NCBI GenBank assembly: GCA_020726505.1
Contig: JAHLEZ010000016.1
Coordinates: 62,001 to 126,000, forward strand
Length of the DNA: 64,000 nt
Direction: 5' to 3'
Source of the DNA: Leptodontidium sp. MPI-SDFR-AT-0119
Taxonomy: Eukaryota > Ascomycota > Leotiomycetes > Helotiales > Leptodontidiaceae
The notes beneath the pieces are model-generated. The model saw only the letters and a program-made list of their open reading frames with translations, ran no database searches and had not been told where the DNA came from. Below, piece by piece: positions 26,412 to 36,508 of the stretch. The first letter of the stretch is position 1. Each line of letters opens with the position of its first letter. A program made the position numbers and the translations under genes.

Positions 26412-28047
26412 TGTTACGACCTCCGATGCGCCTCGTATTCTAACCGACATGGCTCGTAGCATCGCTGGCTATGCGACGGCGCTAAGCCTAATTAGGAGGA
26501 CTAAGTGGCGAGCATGCGACATATTAATATAAATAGAGCTCGACTACGCTAGGCCATATTAGGAGAGTCCTTTATATATTTATACTCTCTCTCTTATAGT
26601 GAGCTCTCCTTTTCTCCTTGTCTTTTCTTCTTAATTCTAAGCGTAGTATTAAGCCTAAATATAAAGTTAAAGTTTACTCGCCGTATTAACCTCTTATTAG
26701 CCGTAATATAAGAAAAGATTAATACCTCTTCGTTGTAAAGTATTATATTTTACTTAGTCTTGCCGCCTTATTGACTTGTCTTTATAATAAGTTAATAATA
26801 AGCCTTAATACCTTAACTTATTTAATAAATAAATACCTCTCTATTTTAGTAATAAATTATCTTAGAAAAAGCTAGATATTCTCTTATAATTAACTTGTCT
26901 TATTATAACTTAACGCGCGTTATTTTTTTGACTCATATATTTAATTAATAAATTAATTAATAACTTTAAACACCTCTTTACCCCGCCCTACTATTACTAC
27001 CGACTTCTCCCCCTCATCGGCGAAGCTCTAGAAAAAAAAGCGCCCCGTTACGACTAGGCTTCACCAATACTCCTATCTCTTTAGTCGAGACTCTTATAAA
27101 GGAACTAAATAACTTTAAAAAATCTAATTCGGACTTAAAAGATAAACCTAAGAACTTCTTCGATGTATCGCTAAAGCTTATTATTATAAAGGGCCTTACC
27201 CTCGCTTAATAAGTAAAAGTAAATTAGTTAATTAAGAATTTTATTAGTTTTATTATCGCCGCCGCTATTACATAAGCCCTCACTTAATATACTATCGACA
27301 ACCCTCGCTAAGAGACTCGCACTCCTTCTCCTCACGACTAATTAATACGGGCTTTTACGGCGGATCTCTAGCTAACCGCTAACTATTACCTCCTTAAGCT
27401 AAACCCTATTATTCCTGCCGTCGAGCTTAATAATGTCAAGTACCCTTATACCCCCTTGAACGACTATAAGGGCGAAATCGAATACGACACTTAAAAGATA
27501 AATATAAAGCTCTTTATATAAAGGTACTTGAGTAACTTTCTTATTAATAAATTATAAGTTTATATTTACTATAAGTATATAAAGGGAAAGGCTAAAACTA
27601 TTATCTTTTAATAAATAAACCCTAACTTCGCAAGAGATTTTAATAAAGCCGCTAATATCTTAAAGGCTTTAAACTAACGTTTCTTTAATTATAACTAAGT
27701 ATAAGTAATTAGGCTTAAATATAATTAATTATAAATAAATAATATTGTTACGACCTACGATGCGCCTCGTATTCTAACCGACACGGGCTCGTAGCATCGC
27801 TGGCTATGCGACGGCGCTAAGCCTAATAGGGAAGACTAGGTGGCGAGCATGCGACATATAAATGTGAATAGCCCCTGACTGCGTTAAGCCTTATTAGGAG
27901 GGTCCATTATGTATTTATACTCGAGCCCCCTCTTATAAAGAGCTCTCCTTTTCTCCTTATCTTTTCTTCTCGATTCTGAGCGTAGCTTTAGGCCTAAATA
28001 CAAAGCTAGAGTTAACTCGCCGTATTAACCTCTTGCCAGCCGTAACA
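26412..28047 (+). mobile_element. LTR retrotransposon remnant with two LTRs and gag-like interior
   Basis: Two direct repeats of about 300 bases, 26412-26708 and 27746-28047, start TGTTACGACC and end GCCGTAA(C/T)A. They are over 85 percent alike by eye and differ mainly by G/A and C/T changes. The roughly 1-kb interior is RIP-mutated. With stops ignored it reads like a fungal gypsy gag (KYPYTPLNDYKGEIEYDT, then NFARDFNKAANILKALN). No clear target duplication is visible (GTATT left, TTACT right), so this may be a recombined or internally deleted element. The gypsy integrase relic downstream may belong to the same family. Confidence 0.7.
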
Positions 28048-28076
28048 TTACTAAGCCTTAAAGTACTTTATAACTA

Positions 28077-29412
28077 AGAGTTGCGGCCATTGCTCCCGGG
28101 CACCTTAAGCGAGGTCTGCCCCGCATCCAAATTTCTAGTATCTTCTCTTGAAATATCTATATCTTTATGATTCTCTTATAGAATATCTTCAAACTCGAAA
28201 TTGACTCTCAACTTTACTCTTCCTCTTGGCGAAAGGCACCTTAAAGCGAATGGAGTACTTCTGCGCGGTCAATAGTACGATCTTTATAGAAAGCTGGAAA
28301 TTCGGTTCCCGAGATTAAGCGACAAACAGGTGTACCACGAACTACGATATAACAATAGATTCAAGCTAAATCATCTCGTACTTAACGGAAAGAGAAAGCC
28401 ATGAAGTAAAACTTAATATTTAATCGTTTAATTCGTCGAATTATTGGCTACGTAGCTAAAAATTAGTCGACTCGTCGGTTATCTCTCGAGGTAATTAAAG
28501 CTCACTTGAATATTCAAGCTTCGGTCCGTACAATTCGACGAGCACTACGCCGTGCAGGCTATCGAAGATGTATAGCTTATCTAAGGCCCTTTATCTCTCG
28601 AAAGCAAGCTAAAAAACGGCTTGATTTCGCGTTTTCGTATCGCTGGTGGGGGTACTTCGGATTAGGCAGCAAGTCAGCCGAATAGAGGGGATTAGAGGAA
28701 GGTTATTTAGAGTGATAAGTCTATATTCGAACTTGGAAAGACTAGTCGAATCTAGGTTACTCGAAGGGTCGATGAAAAGCGCTGTCCTAATTGTATTAAA
28801 TCTGTTTATTAATCAGGACGAGTATCGGTAATAATCTAGGGAGCTCTTAGTTAAGATTGGAAATCGAAATTAGTCTTTTTGGAGAAGGAACTAGGGGCAA
28901 AGGGAATTAACTCGAAAGCCTACCTTTATCAAGTACTCGAACCGGTTGTTTTCTCGAAGTTTGACGAACTAGGACCTGAGTATATCTTCATAAAAGACAG
29001 AGCTAAGGTTTATTTGGGATATGCTCGATTACCTTGACTCGAGCACGGCATTCGAGGGTTTAATTGGCCTCCTTTTTCACCTGATTTAAACCTCATCAAA
29101 AAGTTCTGGCGATAGATAAAAGAAGAGCTAAAGAAATTGCCGTTTGTGCCAACTTCTCTCGACGAGTTAAAAGTAGAGATCTAAAAGCTTTAAGACCAAG
29201 TCGATCCACGTGACTTTCGGCCTTATACCGAGAGATTGACTTGTAAATTAGAGGATGTAATTAAAGTAAAGGGTCTAGCTACTGTTCGTTAAAATACTAT
29301 TTTAATTTCGAGTCAATTTTATTAATTTTTAATTGTGTTATGATTTCTTGAATATTGTGTCTGATTTTAATGGGGCTCGCTTAAGGTGCCCGGGAGCAAT
29401 GGCCGCAACTCT
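28077..29412 (+). mobile_element. Tc1-like transposon (1,336 bp, RIP-mutated)
   Basis: The 37-bp terminal inverted repeats are perfect (each end begins AGAGTTGCGGCCATTGCTCC), with TA duplications at 28075-28076 and 29413-29414. The plus strand holds a mutated transposase. An N-terminal helix-turn-helix reads ASVRTIRRALRRAGYR, and near the end NWPPFSPDLNLI is the SPDLNPIE block around the third catalytic residue. The size is typical of Tc1 elements. Many stops make it inactive. It has split the gypsy-like sequence. Confidence 0.88.
28400..29292 (+). pseudogene. Tc1-like transposase relic
   Basis: With stops ignored, the reading shows an HTH/homeodomain-like front part (SLEVIKAHLNIQASVRTIRR), a degenerate middle with frame changes, and a C-terminal DDE region (DRAKVYLGYARL, then WPPFSPDLN followed by LIKKFW). 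The expected PIE of SPDLNPIE is damaged to LIK. It is not functional. Confidence 0.65.
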
Positions 29413-29414
29413 TA

Positions 29415-32400
29415 CTAAGGACCTCACGGCTAAGTAGGCTTAATAGGCCAAGTTCTTTATAAACTTTTATTTTATAATTATATATTATACTAGAACTATT
29501 AATACGTTAATTAATACTTTATCCTAACGGGATTAAGACTTTACGGCTATAAAGGCACGTAAGCGGGCTATTTATAATTAATAATTAATTCCGACTAATA
29601 AAATTAACTTAAAAGTCACAGGCGACCTTTAGCTCTCCGCCGTCGACCCTATAAACGCCTATATCGAGGTTATAAAGACTATACCCTTAATGTTTGTGGA
29701 AGCTATAATCCCGGATCGCGACGCTAAGTCACATAACGAATTAGAGCCAGAGCCGGAGCGTAATATAAGAGTGTTAATTAACCCAGAGACTCTTACTACA
29801 AAGGAGCTAAACCTTAATTCTATAGTAGCTTATAATATCGCGAAATATAATATTATTAATTAAGTGCTTTTAATTAATAAGTCGTCGCCTTTATTAGAGC
29901 CTTTTTAATAAAAATTTAAAGAAAAATCATTAGATTATAAGTTAGTAAGTAATAAGTTACTTTTTTAAAAGCGCCTAAAAGTGCCCCTAAAACCGCCGAA
30001 CCTTCGTATAACACTTATTCGCTATATATATTTTTAACCCCTAATAGTACACGTGGGGATTAGAAAGATAAAAGCCTTATTAGTCATAAATACTATTATA
30101 ATAGCCTTACTACGGATATAGCTTAATATATAGCAAACTATAATTACTCTTAATAAAAAGCTTATAAGAATAAGACTCCTGGCTTCTTATACACCTTATT
30201 AATCCTTGTTTAGTTATATTAACCCTTAATAATAGATTTTACTAAACTTCTAATTAATAAGAAAGGGTATAACTTCGCTATAGTAATTATTAATCGTTTG
30301 TTAAAAAAGCTGGTTTCTATTTTGCATAATAATATTACTACGGCGAAAGGTATAACTATTCTCTTCTTTATTTATTAGACCTAGCACTTTAATATACTAG
30401 ATTTTATTATCTTAGACTAAGAACCTCAGTTCGTCTCTTCCTTTTAGAAGGAGTATTGTCGTATTCTTAGGACTAAAGTAAAGTTTACGACGACGTATAA
30501 CTTAAGCGTCGACGGCTAAATAGAGGTAACGAACTAATATATTAAGTAACGGCTTCGCCCCTTTTATTATTATTATTAAGATAATTAAAGTAACCTCTTA
30601 TTAATTATAAATATCGCGTAATTAACGCTATTACACAAGTCTTTAAGTAACTTATCCTCTTTTTAGCCACTTAACGGCGTTAAGTTAATGACTTCTTAGA
30701 GATTTAGTTAACTTAAAGCCTCTAATTATAATAATAAAAAAACTTAATCGCGAGGAGGCTTTATAAGGTCTCACCCCCCCTCCCTTTGGCCCACCCCCGC
30801 CTTTGACCCACCTCGCTTAGTTCTAACACTTCCTATTCAAGACTGAATAACTCTATTTTGCTTCAACTTTTATATAAGATATTATAAAGTCTAATTCTCT
30901 TTTTAATTCTAATTCTTTAGGTTTAATCTAGCGCTCCCCAGCTGTAATTTAAGCCTCTTTAATAGCATAAATTGTCGTAAACTTAGAATTTAGACCTGTC
31001 TCAACTTTCCTCTTTTTCTTTAGCCTTAAGTACTTTAATCTCTCTTTTAACCCTTTAATCTTTATATTTACCTTCCCTAATTCGTACTCCTTCTCGTTAA
31101 TCCCTTTTATAACCTTCCTAAAAAGCAAACGTTAAGTCGGAAGTTAATTATGTGACTTACTTATTAAAGTGCGAATCTATAAGTATAAATCTTTCCGCGC
31201 CTTTAGAGTCTATAACTTAATTAAAGTATTAGAAACTTTTGAAGGTAGTATTAGCGTATCTTAAGGCTTTAGGAGCGTTAGATCCGTCGATTTATTATTG
31301 TTTTTTAATAGCAAAGGGCTTATTAGTAGCTTAGTAATAAATACTAGCTATAAACCTGTAGTTCTTCACCCCGATTTAATATTAGAAGGTGTAACACTTT
31401 CTTAACGTGCCTTTTAATAGTAAATAAGAAAGTTACACTTACTAATTAGTGTAGAATTAATTAGAGAACTTAACATTTATAGCTCTTTCTAATAAGTACG
31501 CTTAAGTAAAGAGAAAATCGTCAAATCGAGAGGTTATAAAACGTGTGACGTATATATAAGTAAGAATAAGAGGTAGATATTATACTCGAGGCACTTCTAA
31601 AGGAATTCTATAGTCTCGTGGCTCCTATAGCCGTCTAAAATAAGGAGTCTTACTAAATAATTACGTACTTACGTCTAAGGGATAAACACTTTTTCTAGTC
31701 ACTCTAAAGCCGTAATATTAGTAGTCTACTTATTTTCAGTGGCTATAAAGTATTAATTGTCGAATATCTCTAATTAAGATAGAAACTATTGTTATTACAC
31801 CGACTTTCCCTTGTAAATTACTAGTGGTTGTGTCGAAACCTTAGTTGTAGAGATACACTTAATAATTGTCGTCTAAGTACGTAAACTTAGCTGTTTTACT
31901 TAAACCTTGTGTATTTCGACACTCCCTATAATATATTTATTTAAACTATAACCTTTTATAATACCGGCTTCGTTTATATTCTATCGTTGATTAGCTAGAA
32001 TAACTCTAATTACTAGAATATTTAGTTTTTGGAACTAAGGCTATATAACTTCAGACTAAGTATAATTAACACGTACGGAATTAATATATATTTGCCTCTT
32101 AGTCTTAAGAACAGGATTATAAGCCAAAAATCGAGTCATCTAGTGTTTTCCGAGTAGTTTATAATCCCCTTAAAGAACTAAAAGCCTCTCTCTAAAAACC
32201 TAAATTTATACGTGTGTAACTCTATAATTAAGAGCCTCTTAATTTAAAATCCAATTAGTTAATTGTTCCTCTACAACTATAGGTAGTCTTTGCAAGTAAC
32301 TAGTGGCCTCTTGACGTGGTTGAGTCGTAGTGTTACGGGTAATAGAGTGCAAACCTCGGAATACCTTACTTAAGAGATGCCCTTTGTACTAACTTATTGT

Positions 32401-32880
32401 TTGCGATCTCCTTAAGCGCATATATAATATTATACTTAGTATATTAAGGCCTTATAATCGAAACAATTCACACTCTAAATTTTAGACAAATCGATTGAAG
32501 AATGAGGATATAATTAATTATTAAAGTTGAGAGGTATAAGTAGCGGTGAGTTAAGCGAGGTGGGCCAAAGGCGGGGGTGGGCCAAAGGGGGGTGTGAGAC
32601 GTTAAGTAATATTATAAATAAAGGAAGTTATAAAAGTCGTATAATTATCCTTAAAAAATTAATAAAAGAAAATAAAACGACTAGCGAATTGTAGGCGACG
32701 CGCTATCGATTAAGACATTAGTAACTTAGTTATAGTCGACACGCGGAATTAGAACGTTAACCGGCCCTTAAAGGAGCTATTTAATAAGTAATATAGCCTT
32801 ATTAAAGTAATCGCTAAAGAAGGAGAGAGTTAAAAAATTAAGCTCTTAGAGGATTAAAAAAAAGAGATTTAGTGTGAATG
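29415..32880 (+). pseudogene. Ty3/gypsy polyprotein relic (integrase part), interrupted by a pogo element
   Basis: With stops ignored, the plus strand gives an integrase core: ILLNF/LLINKKGYNFAIVIINRLLKK (around 30235-30310), EPQFVSSF (around 30420) as the DxGPQFxSxF block, TTYNLSVDG as TAYHPQTDGQ, then RLRPFYYYYKDN as in YLRxxxNYxQDNW. The sequence breaks at 30764-30765 and resumes at 32603 after the pogo insertion. It fades out near 32880. Reverse transcriptase and protease are not recognisable, so the copy is internally deleted or too mutated. It probably belongs with the LTR remnant at 26.4-28.0 kb. Confidence 0.65.
30766..32602 (-). mobile_element. pogo/Fot1-like transposon 1 (1,837 bp)
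   Basis: The ends read AGGTCTCACCCCCCCTCCC on the left and ACGTCTCACACCCCCC inward from the right. Both are followed by GGCCCACCCCCGCCTTTG and then the CCACCTCGCTTA motif, about 50 bp of imperfect inverted repeat. TA duplications flank it at 30764-30765 and 32603-32604. The minus-strand transposase is RIP-mutated. Its C-terminal tail LKKKRKVETGLNSKF (around 31010) matches the KRKKVxxDPNSKF tail of fungal pogo transposases. It is a relative of the element at 42511-53255. Confidence 0.8.
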
Positions 32881-33643
32881 ATGATTCTATTGTAGAGGGG
32901 ATTTCTAGGTCTATATAACTACTCTAGCTTATCACGTATATACTCGCTTAGACGGCCTAATTAGGCAAATGCAAGCTCAAACGAGTCCTTACTAAATACA
33001 GTTACTTCCGGTAGTTTAAGACGTAAAGCCCGAAGCTTCGTACAACTACTGTTTTAGCCTAAGAAAGCCGTGTATCAGAAGCCTTGGATTCTATGGCTGT
33101 AACCTGTGGAAGTTAGAGCTCTGTATTAGACGTATGTAGCTTGTTTAAGCGAGGTAGTCAAGTTATAATCTTATACCTAGAAATTTTATAAGGTCTTGCT
33201 TAGTTTTCGGTTCATTTACAGGCTATTTATAGATTACTTTTTCTTTGTCTTAACCTGTAATTATTTATAATTATTCGTAAGTGTTCGTAAGTCCTCTCTT
33301 TTTATCTCAAATCTCACGCCAGCGAGCGACAGTGAGCTATTCAAAACTCGTATAATATATTAACTAAGGCTCGCTAGCGATATTACGCTCCACTATTACT
33401 CTATTCGACTCCACCGGGAGCCAAAAGGTTAAAAATGTGTATTTTGAGGGTGGAAGGGATAATAATCGCAAGGGCTACACAAGAGTTATTTCTGTTTTTC
33501 GTGTAACCAAAAGAAGCTTTCTTTCGAGTTTAAAGACGGTTGTTTTACATATACTAAGTGTCGAGAACGAAATAAGAGAGCTAATAAAGCTAAAAGAGAG
33601 AGGATTAGAAAAAATTTAATAACAGGTTTAACCTGAGGACCGG

Positions 33644-33681
33644 AAAATCCACCCCGTAGCTTACGAAGGGTTGTGGATTTT
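33644..33681. repeat. Hairpin (9-bp stem)
   Basis: AAAATCCAC at 33644-33652 pairs perfectly with GTGGATTTT at 33673-33681 around a 20-base loop. It could be a terminator-like or transposon sub-terminal structure. The function is unknown. Confidence 0.4.
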
Positions 33682-33785
33682 AGCGCCAGCGACGGGCCGA
33701 TAATTAACATTTAATATACATCATTCCATAGTACGTTTTCCTTATAAAAGTAATATTTGAGCTATGTAATTGACCGTGGTGAAGC

Positions 33786-33835
33786 GAGGTCCCCTAGCCC
33801 CGAAGCTTGCGGAGGGCTGCTAGGGCAAAGACCTC
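33786..33835. repeat. GC-rich hairpin with AAGCTT-type loop
   Basis: GAGGTC at 33786-33791 pairs with GACCTC at 33830-33835, and the inner CCCCTAGCCC pairs with GGGCTGCTAGGG with a bulge. It stands out from the TA-rich surroundings and may be the preserved end of an old element. No partner is seen. Confidence 0.4.
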
Positions 33836-34927
33836 GTGATTGGGTATTGGAAAAAAAAAATAGAACTATGGATACACAGCGTATATCTCTCGTTATGAAA
33901 AGCCTTCTTAATTTTCAGAGGTAAAAACAGGCAAGATCAGCTTTCACTTTTAAACGAAGGTCCGGGGGGTATCTCGAGGATGGTTTAATTCGTAACGTCC
34001 CCCTCTCGTAATAACAATCCAAATCTAGAAAGATTAGCGACAAAAAAGGAAAGGCTGAAAACCTTTTTCCTTACGAAAAAAGCCGTTTTAAGGGTCTATT
34101 TATAATTAAAGTTCAAAAACATCGGTTTTACTTTCCTACTAAGACTTATACTGCCAGGGTATCCTAATTGCTAGTATATTAAGTTTGTCGGGATGCGGAG
34201 AACTCACTGGGATCGTGATTTAACATACTACTAAGGCATTCCTTCTCGGGTAGATTTAGTTCTGGGTCGCCCCGTTACAAAACTCTTATACTATAGTACC
34301 TAAGGAAATATTTGAGTATTACCCTTGAGACAAAGTATTTATCTGATTAGATGCTGGACTCTAGCTATACCACGAATCAATTTTTGCCGGCAAAGTCTAG
34401 AAATATTAAAGCTCGAGCTAAATTGGCTGCCGAAATATCCTAATAGCTGCCCGCTTTCTACTCCCTTTACGGAGGATTCAAAGGTCTGCAAATGGGGCTA
34501 TGGACTATTAGCAGATAACCTTATAGTGGGGGGATCTATTTGCAGACTATTAAATAAAAGAAATCTTCTTACTAACACGGCTAATAGCGTTATTAACAGT
34601 GCGAAGATTACTATGGAAATTATACCTAGAGTGTACGGTTCGCTTGAACGTGTTTTGGATTTGACGCGATTCGTTAGAGACAGAGATAATAGGCAGCGAT
34701 ACAAATAGATCAAGTCCGATTGGGTTTTAAGAAGGACTTTGTATATAACACTAATAGGTAAGATAGCTTATGTTTAGTTAATCTGTTATATAAGTTTTTG
34801 TTTTCTTATATAAGAGGGTTAGCTTTTGTTTATTATAACATAGAAAGGCTATTATTTTCTTTACTTCGAGTTTATTACTAATTTATTTTGTATTAATGCA
34901 GATTTCGAAAAATAGCGGATATCGACT

Positions 34928-35152
34928 TCAACAAGAACTATTAAGGGGAGCTGCAGGCTACGAGCGTTGCAATTACTCTACTTACTGTTCTTCTTGTTAT
35001 TCTTCGCTTTATTTCTCGGCGCATAAAAGGAATTAGTGTTAGTGCTGATGATATTACAATACTTATTACTTTAGTATATTTAACTGTCACTTACACTTAC
35101 TACTCTTAGACTAAACTAAACTAATAAGGTATAGTCCTTTCTCTTTGCAGTA
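34928..35152 (+). pseudogene. Relic of a fungal Rhodopsin-domain (PTH11-like) membrane protein
   Basis: One frame reads LQATSVAITLLTVLLVILRF, then ISRRIKGISVSADDITILIT. This is the N-terminal pattern of fungal Rhodopsin-domain membrane proteins: first helix, LRxxSR, then the conserved DD at the start of helix 2. It then runs into stops and is truncated close to a LINE 3' fragment at about 35180. It is a different gene from the related domain at 60061. Only the first two helices survive. Confidence 0.55.
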
Positions 35153-35179
35153 TTTGCGGCATATATAATAGGTATTTCT

Positions 35180-35400
35180 TTTTTCCTTTTAACGTGCTGT
35201 ATTAGTTATAAACTATGTAGCACGGCTAGTCTACTAGCGTGTCTTCTTATTTATATACATTATCCTTTCTTATACGATTGCCAAGTATCTTTAGGAGCAT
35301 TCTCCTTTATTAACGTAAAGAAATAAGTAACTTCATAAACCAAACTCTAGTAAAACAAATAACAAAAGAAATTACAGTCTTTATAGGCTAAAAGCCTTAG
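35180..35400 (-). mobile_element. 5'-truncated LINE copy (3' end only)
   Basis: Bases 35180-35255 (TTTTTTCCTTTTAACGTGCT onward) match 43762-43830, the 3' terminus of the intact LINE, in the same minus orientation. Similarity continues, degraded, to about 35400, near the last codons of ORF2. Loss of the 5' end is what incomplete target-primed reverse transcription produces. It shows the LINE family has inserted more than once here. Confidence 0.75.
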
Positions 35401-35432
35401 TTTTCTTATAAGAATACTAGCCATACGCGAGC

Positions 35433-35549
35433 CTAATAACCGATGCGAGCCTTTGATACAAAGCTAGTAACTTGATACAAAGCTAATAACCGATGCGAGC
35501 CTCTGATACAAAGCTAGTAACTTGATACAAAGCTAATAACCGATGCGAG
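35433..35549. repeat. Tandem repeat, 50-bp unit, about 2.3 copies
   Basis: The unit begins CTAATAACCGATGCGAGCCT and contains two internal TGATACAAAGCTA(G/A)TAA sub-repeats. Copies lie at 35433-35482, 35483-35532 and a partial one to about 35549. There is one C/T difference between copies. The function is unknown. Confidence 0.75.
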
Positions 35550-36508
35550 AGCTTGGTACTCGGTACTCAAAGTAGTTATATAGACCTAGAAATGCCCCCT
35601 CAATAGAATCATCAATTTACACCATCATTCTCTATTTCACACATCCAGCGCCCATGAGTTAGAAGAAGCTTGCGCTATAATAAAGTTTGCCCCATTGATC
35701 TCTCCCGTAAGCGGCTGTCGGACTCACTGTTTTACTTTCCATCATTCCACCTCTGATTGTTTTTGCCCTCGCTTAGAAGTTCCATCCGCACCTTGCATAC
35801 AGGAGATTTGTTTATCCTCAGCCGGATCTGGCAAGTCCACAGGCTAAAGTCAACAGATTACTTCAACGGCAGCACTCTAACAGTTCATATATTCCGATAT
35901 TCGAGAATAACCCTAACCCTAATATTAATTGAGACGATTATTAAACTAAAATACACTAAAGAAGACATAGTTCTAGCTCTTAAGGCGATTGAAAATAGTA
36001 AGTTCTTGTAATAGGCCGTAAAAGAATAAGGTATACTAGAGTCCACCTTCTGGGGCCGATATTATAATACAATCACTTATTAACAAGCTGCTAATTATTT
36101 GTAAAGGCTACCTATAGTACTAGAAGAGCGTCTTATCCCCTTAATTGCTAGAAGCACCCAAAGCACCCTCCGATTCAGGGGGGTTGCCATCACTACAGGG
36201 CCCGTGCGGTGCAGCCCAGGATAAACAAAAACATTAACAACTCTATTTTCCCACTTATTTCCTTACTAAAATACCTTACCTTGAATGCAATACTATGGCC
36301 GAATACGCAACATATAATCCTACTAATATAGGGACTCTTCGTCCAAATGTAGAGCCTCTATAGAATACAGGTGCTACTTTTCACCTTATAGAGCTAAAAG
36401 ACTTCGATTTTGAGGTTCATTTGCTTGAGGATTACTCTCTAGAAGATCTTATTTCCCTCTTTACTTAATATTATAACGAAGACATAATTGATGCAATCGT
36501 TTTAGCTA

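Larger units (their letters stand above)
32881..34927. other. TA-rich region without recognised genes
   Basis: Stop-rich RIP-like sequence. The open frame 34325-34708 (127 codons) has no recognisable motif and the codon use of random TA-rich DNA, so I do not call it. Two hairpin-forming segments are listed separately. Confidence 0.5.

Noticed and set aside
34325..34708. 127-codon open frame
   Set aside because: No motif, no start context, in stop-rich TA-rich DNA; length is plausible by chance.
35433..35549. Direct repeats considered as a CRISPR array
   Set aside because: The repeats are contiguous with no unique spacers and the genome is eukaryotic.
35909..35922. AACCCTAACCCTAA, resembling a telomere repeat
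   Set aside because: Only two units, inside the front of a pogo transposase relic; too short to call an interstitial telomere.
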